The position numbers and the translations under genes were made by a program. A DNA stretch of 64,000 nt from Hirsutella rhossiliensis. Lineage: Eukaryota; Ascomycota; Sordariomycetes; Hypocreales; Ophiocordycipitaceae. The notes under the pieces are model-generated. The model worked only from the letters and a program-made list of their open reading frames with translations. It did no database searches and had not been told where the DNA came from. How positions within the stretch are numbered: position 1 is the stretch's first letter; each line of letters opens with the position of its first letter. Shown here in pieces: positions 53,898 through 64,000 of the stretch. The stretch spans positions 744,001-808,000 of the forward strand of contig NW_025408667.1 in NCBI RefSeq assembly GCF_020360975.1. The letters are read 5' to 3'.

Positions 53898-54388
53898 GGT
53901 GGTGATTGGGGCTGCAGCAGGAGGTTCAAAGCCCGATTATTGTCTTGGTGGTCTCGTACGGTAGGGGTTCGGAAGGGTTCACGCGTAGGCGTGTCGTGGC
54001 ACTGCTGTTTACGTAGCTTGTCGGTCGCGTCGCGGGGACTTTTTGGAGAGAAGCATCTTGAGCTTCCCGTCCAACCCTGCTTGGTGGTTTCTCATTGGCT
54101 CTCGGACCGGGGGTTGTTCCTGAGGCCCCAGTTAGCACCAGCAAACCAGGTACCAGGGTACTTCTAAAGTTGCGACACTGGCATATCCGACTCAGGAAGC
54201 ATCAGCTCCTCTCTGCTGCGACGCAATTCTGGCGAGGAACTCACATCAAGCCGGGACTTAAGAGGCACATACTCCTTCTCTAGTCGCGCTCCTGCTTTGC
54301 AACTAGCAAGCGTTCGCAGCGCAGCCGCAGCACTCTCAGCAGCCCGGCCTAAACTGCCCCCTCAACCCCCCCCCCTGATCCTATAGCC
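53898..54388. promoter_or_regulatory. Divergent promoter between SNRNP40 and BET3
   Basis: A 491-bp head-to-head gap between two housekeeping genes. It has no strong TATA element, but has a CCTCAACCCCCCCCC tract just upstream of the BET3 ATG. Assigned by position. Confidence 0.45.
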
Positions 54389-55138
54389 ATGGCGGCCAGC
54401 AAAGCTTCTCGGGTTGGCGAAGAGTATGTCGCCGGCCTGTGCTTGAACATTCAGCGACTATCCCGACCGGGCTGACCGAGAAACAGGATCTGGAAGTGAG
54501 CTGGCTGCATCGTCTTCGAGTTGTGACCATCTCTAACGTCGAATGCAGAACCCGAATCGACAAAGTCAACGCCGAACTGGTGACTCTGACATACGGCACC
54601 ATTGTCGCGCAATTGTGCAAGGACTTTGAGAGCGACTATGTCGAGGTAAACAAGCAGCTGGACAAGATGGGCTACAATATCGGGCTGCGACTCATCGAGG
54701 ACTACCTTGCCAAGTCCAACACGATGAAGCGATGCTCCAACTTTCGAGAGACGGCCGACATGATAGCGCGAGTACGTGCACGCAGATGTTCCGTGGCGGG
54801 TGCGGCTCTTGCTGACTCGAGGCCAGGTCGGATTCAAGATATTCCTCAACGTCACGCCGCAAGTGACAAATTGGACGAATGACAACAATCAATTCTCTCT
54901 CGTCTTTGACGAGAATCCGTTTGCCGACTTTGTAGAGCTTCCGGACGACAATCATGCCCAGGACGAACTCTGGTACTCAAACATCCTGTGCGGAGTCTTG
55001 AGGGGCGCACTCGAGATGGTCCAGATGCAGGTCGAGGCTCACTTCATCAGTGACGTCTTGCGGGGCAACGACACGACAGAAATGAGGGTTTCTTTAATAC
55101 GCTACATTGACGACGAACTGCCCCCAGATGATGATTGA
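54389..55138 (+). CDS. BET3: BET3, core TRAPP complex subunit (TRAPPC3)
   Basis: Four exons (54389-54423, 54487-54495, 54549-54771, 54827-55138) encode 192 aa. Exon 2 is only nine nucleotides and supplies part of the conserved EEIWK segment; omitting it would break the Bet3 N-terminus. The protein shows the TRAPP fold signatures NAELVTLTYGTIVAQL, GYNIGLRLIEDYLAKS and FRETADMIARVGFKIFL. Cys77 in MKRCSNFRETA corresponds to the acylated cysteine of Bet3 proteins. The C-terminal part (YSNILCGVLRGALEMVQMQVEAHFISDVLRGND) is the conserved helix-strand end. Bet3 is the central subunit of TRAPP, the Ypt1 exchange factor that tethers ER-to-Golgi vesicles; it acts on the cytosolic face of Golgi membranes. 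Confidence 0.95.
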
Positions 55139-57664
55139 TGAATGGAGAGCATCGGCGTCACCCTACAGTCTGTTTCGCATAGGTGGTCGTGGCGGAGAGG
55201 CGGGTGGGGATGAGCGAGTCCGAGTCGAGGTGGACAATACCGAGGAGGCGCGTAACTTCAAACCTGGCAGTACAGCTGGTTTGTGGACTGCGATGCATCA
55301 GAGGCCCTTCTGGAACACACAAATCACTGTTGACGCAATTCAGGCGCTGGCTAGGTTGGTGAAGAAGTGCCAGAAGGCGGCAGTGTAGCTGGCCTTGGCC
55401 CTGCATTTGCAACAGAGGTGTATCCATAGCCAGTCTCGGCTTGGCTGAGAAGCGGAATCGAACTTGGAGCTCTATCAAAGAAGCCCAAGATTATCTTGGT
55501 TGCACGTGCATGTGCATACTGGGGACGCAAAGCTCCAGATGGTGCGAAGCGCCCAGGCCTTTGTTACCTACCCTAAAGCGGCACCGCGACGAGGAGCCGA
55601 CAAGTCGATCCTTGGGCAAGATTTGGAGCAAACATCAGTCACGCTTTGACGACAAGCTCAGAGCTGGCCTCGGCGTGCATCAGGCCAGCTCTCAAGGTTG
55701 CAGGGTGGCAAGGTAAGCCGTCGGCGAATAACGGACAGCGAAATCATCTGATGGACGGCAACCCCCTCGCACACACGATGATGGCAAACTGTGGAGGGTC
55801 GAGCAGATCACCCCCTCCCTTTTGAACATGGGCGCGTGGTAGTGATTCGAGGGCAATAGGCAGAGTGGCGAGGGATGTGAATCATTGGACATGAATATTG
55901 TGTCATGCCAAGTGACAAGAAGGGGGATTGAATCTCTGAGCAAGCTGCCGGGCAATAAAGGACTCAACGTCTACTTGGAGGGGAAGGAGACTACCTACCT
56001 AGTTGCGCAAGGGAGCTCAGGGTCTTGGCTTATTCGTCTTCCCTTCCCTTTGCCAAATATTGACTCATGCCGTCTACGGATCACGCACATTGTACATTCA
56101 GGCGTGTGTATGTTGTACGTGGCGGCATCTACCTAGATAGGTAGGGAAGCATGCGCTGTAGATCGGGCATATCCACCTCGAGACAGATCAAACGGGGACT
56201 TGTGCGTACGACGCCGCGACTCATTGTAGCAGCTCAGTTACAGTATTTAATATGATGGGCAAGTCTTGGTCCGCAGCACAAACCATATTATTTTGCATCC
56301 CTCGGTCAGTAGGACGTTGGGGATGCAACCACCCATGGCCGCACGCGGAACCGAGCAAAAGCAGCCCAGGGAGATGGCGGCCGAACGCATCGTGGCTTAG
56401 AATGTTGTCATGAGGCGCGACCCCTGCAAACCCTAGAAGCCAAGCAATCCTCGTTCGGCTGCATTGACAACTTTACTGTAGATGCTGGGTGCGGTGCAGC
56501 AGCTGTCAAATGCACCTTGCAAGGCGGCCCTCGATTGCATGGTGCTAAAGCCGGCACTGCCTGAGGCAGGAATTGGATCCTATCGCGCGGGCCAAGAACT
56601 ACGCGGCTGGTCTGAGGCTTACGCGCGCGCAGACCAACAGGGTGCTCGAGGTACCTGGAGGTTCCCCAAGCTCCCGGATGATTTGCTACAGTATGCGCAC
56701 TGAGATGGAGGCGTCTGTTTCTCTTTGGCTGTGTTTCTGTTGACATGGCGGAAACTCTGGCTGGCCTCTAGACTTTTTGTTGGCGAAGTTTTCGCTGAAA
56801 ATTCTGCACGTGGCTTGCTGGGCGCTCGCCAACGCCTCGCACTGTGACTTGACGCGTAGCAAGAAAAAAGCGTCAGCGGGCTGCGGCGCCCTCGCCTTTA
56901 CACCGTGTGACGTATGCTTGCTGCACTCCGGACGGGATCCTTTGGCTTTCGCACTGTGCTGGCTTCGTTGCAGGCAGCCGAACCTTGTCTCGCCTCCAGT
57001 CTGTCTGTTGCTTCATCGCCTCCACAGCCTAATCCCAAGGTAATGCTCATCGCGACAAGGAGGCTCCACGGCCAGAGCTGACCAAAAGTCGACAAGAGGC
57101 TCGCGGGCTCGGCAATCAGCGACCAACGCGCGACACGACTGCAGGCACTTCGGTTGGGTCTCTTCTCTCGCATCCGTCCTTCCAGGCCTGCCGACCGCTG
57201 CACCTAGCGCTGAGGCAGCTCACTGAGACTGCAAAGTGTGCGCGCTGCGCTGTCCCAGCCCCCGGGCAGCTCTCCATTTGCATCCCCATCCCATTCTATC
57301 CGCCTTTCTCTCTCCCCATCTTCCCTCTCTTTTTATCAACCGCCCCAAACCTAAAAGCGCTCCCGACGCGGCGCCTTTTTTCCTTTCCTTTTTTCCCCTT
57401 CCCAACAGTCTGCGTCTCCCGCCTTTTATCATCCTCCGACTTTTCCACCGACTTCCCTTTGTTTCCCACCGACCCCGCGACGTCTGGTCCAATTCATCGT
57501 CGCCCCTCTAGCCACGGCCTGGACGGCTACGCACACACCTAGGCAGCCTTGCAGCGCCTTCTCTGCGTTGCTGGCACACACGGGCTCCCAACCCCCTGCC
57601 TTGCCTGGCTGCATTTCCGCCTCTCTCCACTGATCCACCGTCGTCGTCTCCGACACCCGCTGCC
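55139..57664. other. Intergenic, no supported gene
   Basis: About 2.5 kb between BET3 and SomA. No convincing coding frame. The last 450 bp are strongly CT-rich (57,240-57,660), matching the long leaders known for developmental regulators. TACCTAG-type strings occur at 55,991-56,002 and 56,131-56,145. Confidence 0.5.
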
Positions 57665-59602
57665 ATGAACCCCAACGTGGGCGCGCCCAACATGAACCCC
57701 ATGGGCGGGCCGGTGGGCGGTGGCGCGCCGATGCCCATGATGAACAATGTCGCCGGCAACCCCCAGGCCGCCGCGGCGGCCGCGGCGGCCGCGAGACAGC
57801 AACAGCTCAACGACAACCAGCGGGGGGTCCTCAACACGTACATCTACGAATACTTCATCCGCTACGGCATGTACGAATGTGCACGCTCGCTCCTCTCGAG
57901 CGACCAGCAGGTCAACGTCCTTAAGGAGGGCGCCAACCGTCGTCGCGACGATGGTGGCAATGCCGTCAACGGCACAGACGATCCCATGGATACCGACTCC
58001 AAGTCCGATCTCGACGGCAAGCTCCCCGACGACCTGCCACCCCCCAAGCTGCCCATGCCCGCCTCCGACACCTCCTTTCTCCACGAATGGTTCTGCCTTT
58101 TCTGGGACATCTACAACGCTCAACGCGCAAAGGGCGGCAACGGCACCGTCAACCAATACGTCTCTCATACCCAGGTACGACGAATCTATCCTCTTCCCCG
58201 CTGCCAGTGCCTTGTCCTGTGTCGCGTCCCCTCCCGAGAAGCTCTTGTGGACCTAGACTGACTGTCATCACCCCCACCCCCCTCCCACAGCAACAGTCTC
58301 GGCTGAAGCAGAATCATCAGCAGGAGTTGCTTCGCCAGATGCGCCCCGACCTCGCCGCGCAACAGCAGTATCAAGCTCACATGATGCGGAACCTGCAGAA
58401 CGGAAACGTCAACATGGGCATGAAGCAGGGTAACCTTGCCCGTGCCGCCATGGCCAACAATCAGCAGTACGTCAAATTCGAGTTCTATGCCCTTCGTCCA
58501 GACGGCGGCCTGTGATGAGCCAATGCTGACTGGCCCCCTCTTCTTTAGCCCGCAGATGATGTTGCAGCAGGCCAAACAGAACCAGATGCAGCGCGACCCG
58601 TCCAACATGGATGCGAATCGCGAGCGCCCCTCGTCTCCCGCTTCGGGCGAGAATGCCCCCTCGCCTTCCAAACGGCCACGCATCGAAGGCGCACCCTTCA
58701 ATCCGAACCAGCCAGGGGCCATGATGGCCAACGGAAGACCGGGACAGGGCATGCCCGGGCAGCAGATTGCCGGCAACCCGAACGCCGCCGCCGCTCACCA
58801 GATGCTCACCGCCAACGGCATCAACCCAAACACCCTAAACCCCCAACAGTTCCAGAACTTTGTCAACGCGCCTCCCGCGGCCCAGCAGAAATCGATTGCC
58901 ACGTACTCGCAGAACCTTCAGCAGCACCACGGCACGCAAATGGGGGGCAAGCAGATGCCCAACGCCGCTGGACCCCAGAACCAAGGTTCCCCGATGATGC
59001 CGCAGGGTCCTGATGGATCCGCCCTCAATGCCTTCTACAATCCGGGTGAGATGACGGGCCCCGGTGGCATCCGACCCGGGCCTGGCGCACAGGCGGGCGC
59101 CGGCAGCAACCACGCCCTCCAGGATTACCAGATGCAGCTGATGCTCCTGGAACAGCAAAACAAAAAGAGGCTTATGATGGCTCGCCAGGAGCAGGACAAC
59201 ATGCCTGGCATGCCGCGAGAGCCGGGCGGTCCTGGCGGACCAGGAGGGGCCCAGGGCCCCAACGGCCAGCCGTTTCCTGAATCGTCCCCTCAGGCAATGC
59301 GCTCAGGAGCATCTCCCAACCCCTCCGACCAGATGAAGCGGGGCACACCGCAGATGAACAACTCCAGTGTCCCATCGCCTGTTCCCGAGGGTGGGCAATC
59401 CCGCGGCTCCCCCAATCCGACAATGAACTTCATGGGCAACCACGTGGACCCCAACATGGCACCTCACTTTTTCAAGGGAGTGGAGGGCAACATGGCTGCT
59501 GCGCAGGCGCAGATGAATGGTGGCATGCGACCCCCCAGCTCGCACCCCGGCCAACCGTTCAATGGCCAGATGAATCCGCAGCAGATGATGGCTGCTCGTC
59601 AA

Positions 59603-59668
<66 letters not shown>

Positions 59669-60530
59669 GGCCAGCAGCCGCAGCAAGGTCAGCAACAGGG
59701 AGGCCAGGGCACTCCGCAGCAGTGGCAGCAGGGGCCAAATGGCCAAATGGTGCCGCAGGGGATGCCACAGCAGAATCCGCAGATGCAAGGGACGCCACAG
59801 CAGCGTTCGATGCCTCCTCCATCGGCACCGGCCGCCGCTGGCAACAATGCTAACAACCGCACGACGGCATCTCCTCAACAGGCCTCTGCCGCGCCACCAA
59901 CACCCAACCAGTCAAACAAGGCTGGCCCCAAGAAGAAGGAAACAAAGGCCAAAGACAAGGTATGTCTCACCTCCCCGGGTCGTTTTGTCTTGTAGACTAA
60001 CCAATATTGACCAGCGTACCGCCGCTCAGAAGAAGGCAAGTCAGAACACAGGCAACGCCGGCGCCACCCCGGCCGGCGAATCGAGTGGCGAGCCCGATGG
60101 TCCCGCACCGGCCACGCCTATCACCCCGGTCAACCCAGGCTTCAACAAGAACGGGCAGAACGGCGCGGCAACAAGCGCTCAGGGCACGTCTGCTGCCCCC
60201 GTTCCCAGCGCTCCCGCTTCGGCGCCGGCTCCCCAAGCGGCGCCGGCAGCCTCGATGCCACAACAGGGTCAGGGTGATCCAAATCAAAACGGTTCCATGA
60301 GCATGGACAACTTTGGCAGCATGGTACGTACATTCGCCGTCCCGCGTCAACCGTCGCTCACGGCTTCCCAGGTCGATTTCGGAAGCATGGAGCTGGCCAA
60401 TCCGCTGCAGTCGGGCGATGTCCTGAACGATTTCGACTTTGACTCGTTCCTGCACGAAGACAACAACGAGCCCTTCGACTTCAACGGGGCGTTCCCTGGG
60501 ATGGAGGGCGGCGAAATCGGCGCCGAGTGA
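57665..60530 (+). CDS. somA: SomA/SOM1 (Flo8-like) LisH-domain transcriptional regulator
   Basis: Five exons are likely (57665-58174, 58291-58466, 58549-59959, 60015-60323, 60372-60530; 854 aa). The fourth intron is 48 nt and in frame, so an 870-aa unspliced form cannot be excluded. After a Met/Pro/Gly-rich start and an Ala run comes a LisH dimerisation motif (RGVLNTYIYEYFIRYGMYEC, about residues 53-80) and the conserved SDTSFLHEWFCLFWDIYNAQR segment of the LUFS/Flo8 class. The middle is Gln/Asn/Met-rich, with a KRPRIEG nuclear-signal-like patch and a run of about 25 Gln. The C-terminus ends in an acidic-hydrophobic part (DFDFDSFLHEDNNEPFDFNG), probably an activation domain. By analogy it acts in the nucleus downstream of cAMP/PKA and controls conidiation, adhesion and virulence-related morphogenesis. 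Confidence 0.9.
59600..59667 (+). repeat. CAG/CAA polyglutamine repeat in somA
   Basis: A coding run of mixed CAG and CAA codons encodes about 25 Gln in the disordered middle of the SomA-like protein. It is similar in length and codon mixture to the tract at 24.5 kb. Confidence 0.9.
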
Positions 60531-62806
60531 ATCTGAAGACGGTCCAGCCACGGCGGGCTCTACTTTTTGTCACGGCGGAGCAACTTTTTAATCCGGCATC
60601 ATTTGTCACGGCGTTCACCGGGGTCGATATCAAATGGTTTCATGAGGCGATCTAGGCGTGCGGGAGACCCAACCTCCCTGCGTGGTGGTCTGAAAGGAAA
60701 AGAGCTTGTCGTCAAATGTTCCTTTTGTCACGCTTTGTCATTTTCTCACGATGCCAATTGCGGCTGCGGTTGGAGGTGGAATATCAGGGGACTCGATAGG
60801 GACATGGTCTTGTTTTGGCAGTCTTCTTTTGTTTGGTCTACAATATGTTGACAGCGGTTCAAATATCACATACCACTTTGTATTGCCAGCGCAGGGCTAG
60901 ATGTATGCTATGGTGCTTTGCCTACGCTTGACGGATGTCTCTTCGCAAGCATCAAGGTTACTGCTCACCTTGGCGAAGCTCACGTGTGACATATGCAGGC
61001 TGAGTTGCGCCTCGCAATGCCTCCGAGGGACATGAGCCATTACGGGGTCTCCACCACAAGATGCCATTGGCTGCCTGCAGTGGTATGCTCGATTCTCTCC
61101 AGCTCTCTTGCTGCAGCTGACTGAAAGTCTTCTCGGAGAATAGTAGTCGAAATTCTCGCAATGCCTGAGCATCCTCCACGTGGTAGCATCGAATTGAAGA
61201 TTGTGAAGAACAAGCACATGTCAACACTGGGTCCTGGCGCTCGGGACGTTGGTCGATCTACCGCACAGGCGCCAGCGAGGCGGGCTAGCCGCTTGGCATC
61301 GCGAATAGGTGGGTGTCTGAAGTAAGCGGATTGCTGTATGCTCCAGCGTCTTTCGAGATTGTCTCTGGTTGGGGGATTGGAAATCTTGGAGTCTCCTTTG
61401 CTTACGGTAGCGCTGTAGTGGTAAACGGTGGGTTAAAAGGATTCTGCGTCTGTATGAGGGTGACGGTACTCAGGCTTAGAGGGAAGAGTAGGAAAGTAAA
61501 GATCTGCCATCTTGAACTGTGAACCGGAGTCTCCTGGCTTTCGATATAAGCTTGACCTTAACGTGCCTCGAGCGAGCGAGATAAGAGCACCAGTCTTGGC
61601 AATCCAGGTTGACCTTTACCTCTGGTCTTGAGGCTGATGGTTTCGCGAAATAGTCTGAAGTGACTGCTTGGTGGTTGCGCTCGTGGAGTGGAGCTCGTGT
61701 TGTTGGTGTCTGGTAGTGGCACTGGCTGCCTGAGTCGTCAACGCCGCCCACGAGCTCGGATATAGTAGTTAGTTGTCGTGTCCCCAGAACCGTCCCAGAG
61801 TCCATCAAATTGTGCCATGTAAAGGAGTTGAATGGCTGCGTGTAGGTGCTGAAGGCCTACCACTTACGACGGGCACGTCGTAATGCATCAACGCAGTCTT
61901 GCCATGTTGTCTTTCCATTCAGCTTTGTCGGTTATCTTGACTTTCTGCTTCATGACTGGCAGTCAAACCAGGTCGAAAGGCTCACAAAGATTCCCTTGTA
62001 CTAAGAAATCAGTATCAATCGGTATCACTCTTCAACATGATCGCCAACAATTCTGATGCAAGGAATTCATTTAGGTTGATGGCTAATTTTTGATTGTGCC
62101 AGAAAGCTACCCCTTAGGCTCATTTTAGAGTGCTTCTGGCGCCGTGAGGCTTAGGAGGCACGGACCTACCTCCCAAGAAATGTCGTCACGGGGTAGCCAG
62201 ACGCACCATAGCCTTATCATCCCTAGCAGCAGCGTTCGAACGTAGGATCAATAGCAAATTTAGCGCAGTTTCTCGGAAGTTTCAGGTAGGCTCTCACGGG
62301 CTTCCCTCCCGGGCTCATATCTGGTCAAGTTCACATATACCGCTTCATCAGGCAAAATAGGGACACCCCCGTAACGGGGGTATTTGGTAGGTGTTATAAG
62401 TCATGTTCCGTCTGACAACTCCAGATCAAGGCTGACACGGGGCAAGAGCACTACCTGCTCGGCGGTATCATGAGTTTGCAGAACCAAATCGCGTAGTCTT
62501 ATGTTTCACTTCTTTTGTCAGAGCACAGATTCTTATACCGGGAATAGCAGTGCTTCGCGGTATAATTCATGTGCTCCTTGGGCAGCCGAAGTTGCTCGTC
62601 TGCTAGCCGCATGCAGGACAGGCACGATGAGGGCAAGAATGCCAAAACATGATTTTTTTTATTCGAGATCTTTGCAAGTATTTTGTGAGACCTTTCAAAT
62701 CATTAGACGCATTGCTAATCACAGTCTCACGCTGCGTCCTGAATGGCAATTATGAACAGGTTTGTATCACAAGGCGTCTCAAAGTCGATACGCGATTTTA
62801 GCGCTT
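60531..62806. other. 3' flank of somA, then AT-richer sequence without intact genes
   Basis: The first few hundred bases are the somA 3' region. From about 60.9 kb the base composition becomes visibly more AT-rich than in the preceding 60 kb, and frames are short and without domains. A 17-bp near-perfect palindrome lies at 62,365-62,381. I see no intact transposon frame or terminal repeats, though divergent element remnants could be hidden here. Confidence 0.5.
62365..62381. repeat. Short palindrome with 8-bp arms
   Basis: ACCCCCGT and ACGGGGGT flank a single A, giving perfect 8-bp inverted arms in otherwise AT-rich DNA. It may be a chance palindrome, a protein-binding site or the remnant of an element end. 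Confidence 0.7.
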
Positions 62807-63390
62807 TCACTTCTGGCTTTTTATATCCTTCTCACTCTTGAGGCAAGACTTGCTAACCCATGGGTGTTGCTGGACTTTCTCCAATGGCATCCTCTTCTCA
62901 GCGTCGAGTACAAGTAGCTAGAATCACGTCAGTGTTGCGAAGCTATTACAGTCAAGGACCATAAAACTCACTTTCGGATGAGGTCTTTAGCCTCGGGGCT
63001 TACGAATCATGGAATCGTCATGTCGCCCTTCACGATCCTCCTTTGCGTCATGACAGGGTATCCTCGAATGGTGCTTCTCCGACCAGAAATTCGTACATCA
63101 GAACTCCCAGAGACCACAAAGTTTCTAGAGTTTTTAATCCACCTTTTCGTCATAGAACTTGTCGTGTCTCCTGAGGCCCACCATCTCGGGAGGTAAGTAG
63201 TCTAACATACCCGCATTGGGTGAGTCTGCGACTGTTTGGCGCATGTACGCTCCACCCAACCAAGATATTCCCAGGCTTAATATCTCGGTGGATGGTGTAT
63301 TTTCGATGCAAGTGCTGCAAAGTACTGGCCATTTGCACGATATAATGCGCCGCCTTTTTAGATAACTCCAATGGAATATTGTAATAGCTA
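62807..63390 (-). pseudogene. Degraded Aurora-type (Ipl1/Ark1) protein kinase copy
   Basis: Leftward sequence matches the catalytic half of Aurora kinases: [40 protein letters not shown], then in shifted frames [52 protein letters not shown] and, after a 54-nt intron (62918-62971), LLVLDAEKR and VQQHPWV to a TGA at 62807. Lesions: 5' truncation; an in-frame loss of about 11 codons that removes the DFG aspartate; a one-base gain near 63,207-63,216; an insertion of about 17 nt with a TAA (63,134-63,136); a one-base loss near 63,055-63,060; a TGA at 63,007-63,009; and a probable one-base loss at the intron donor. It cannot encode an active kinase. The functional Aurora gene must be elsewhere. 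The changes are mixed and not only C-to-T, so simple RIP does not explain them. Confidence 0.88.
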
Positions 63391-64000
63391 ACTCTGAATC
63401 CTAAACTAGCCCTAATCCTAGTCTAAACGCTTAAGAGCTAAGATTCCTAACCAAGGCTCTTCGAGACTGTGTAAATAAGAGATATAAGTCCATATTTTTA
63501 TGTATTGGATACAAACTGCTGGTATAGTGCATTTCCCTTTTGGATGCACTCTTTATTGTATGCCCCCTTTTCGTTGGCTAAATAGCCTGAGGGGATGGCC
63601 CGTTCCTGCCTTAGTGAGTTGTTTTGCCGTCCTAGCAATTGATAGCCCGGGACAGACAACCGTAATAGCAGATTGCGCAGAATTAGGTATTTTGCGATCC
63701 GGTCGGCCCGCGGCGTAATCAAGTTTCCTGGATGTCAATGCCTAACAGTGTCACGAAAAGTAGGGCCAAATAGGCATAAAGTTAGTATTTCAGAATCGTC
63801 CGGTGCTGCTCCATTTTTCCTTCTGTTCTCTGTGTCTGTTCCTTCCTTCCTCGCCCTTTTATTCCTGGCCACAATCTCGATCTTCTCCGTCTGCCTCACA
63901 CCTCCGTCAATCGTCAGGGTGCGCCCCACTTTTTCCTAGGACACCGTCCTGACGGCCGGGCTGACTGTCTCAGCCGACGCATCAGAAAGCAGGCCTGACG
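63391..64000. other. AT-rich end of window, CTAA-rich tract
   Basis: No supported gene. The first part (about 63,400-63,450) is a degenerate CTAA/CCTAA-rich tract, such as CTAAACTAGCCCTAATCCTA. Short leftward frames at 63,498-63,738 have no recognised domain. The last 100 bp regain GC content and may be the edge of another unit cut by the window. Confidence 0.45.

Noticed and set aside
55440..55490. tRNA-like T-loop string on the leftward strand (TTCGATTCC)
   Set aside because: The flanking bases do not form the five-pair T stem, and no acceptor or anticodon stem could be built around it.
62807..63390. RIP (C-to-T repeat mutation) as sole cause of the kinase decay
   Set aside because: The lesions are mainly small insertions and deletions, and substitutions include A-to-G and C-to-G types, so simple RIP does not explain them.
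1..64000. CRISPR arrays, rRNA operons, bacterial-style operons, intact transposons
   Set aside because: No regularly spaced direct repeats, no rRNA-like sequence, genes contain spliceosomal introns, and no transposase or reverse-transcriptase motif was seen in any frame.

Overview
The window is nuclear DNA from a filamentous ascomycete, most likely a GC-rich Sordariomycete and plausibly Hypocreales. The evidence is short (48-80 bp) GT-AG introns with CTGAC/CTAAC-like branch sites, C/G-ending codons, pyrimidine-rich leaders, long intergenic regions, and gene families typical of Pezizomycotina (Zn2Cys6 regulator, BBE-type FAD oxidase, SomA/Flo8 regulator, fungal calpain). The species cannot be read from the sequence. 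Most gene models below are spliced by hand, and every model closes in frame.

Layout, left to right. 0-3.7 kb: no supportable gene. 3.7-6.7 kb: RluA-family tRNA pseudouridine synthase (-), then divergently a hot-dog thioesterase (+). 8.1-12.5 kb: FAD-linked oxidase and, immediately upstream on the same strand, a Zn2Cys6 regulator; a possible regulator-target pair. 14.5-16.6 kb: patatin-like protein whose nucleophile elbow has Gly instead of Ser. 20.1-22.8 kb: an uncommon protein joining a caspase-like domain to C2H2 zinc fingers. 24.2-25.7 kb: polyQ/coiled-coil protein of unknown role. 26.2-31.1 kb: UBR7/mlo2-type UBR-box protein (-) and MCM2 (+) sharing a 402-bp promoter with two MCB-type ACGCGT sites. 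33.3-36.3 kb: large membrane protein with a glycosylated ectodomain. 39.2-44.5 kb: hexose transporter/sensor and, convergent with it, a calpain with an intact Cys-His-Asn triad. 46.7-47.5 kb: seven-CCHC-knuckle GIS2/CNBP protein. 49.8-51.1 kb: two-TM protein. 52.7-55.1 kb: U5 snRNP 40K WD protein and, divergent, TRAPP subunit BET3. 57.7-60.5 kb: SomA/SOM1 (Flo8-like) regulator.

From about 61 kb to the end, base composition becomes AT-richer and no intact gene is seen. It holds a clearly degraded Aurora-type protein kinase copy, so the right edge looks like accessory or decaying sequence next to a conserved core block.

Most genes are housekeeping functions (replication, splicing, vesicle traffic, tRNA modification, translation-associated RNA binding) and do not form one pathway. 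The best candidates for unusual biology are the caspase/zinc-finger fusion, the nucleophile-less patatin, the two-start pseudouridine synthase and the Aurora pseudogene.
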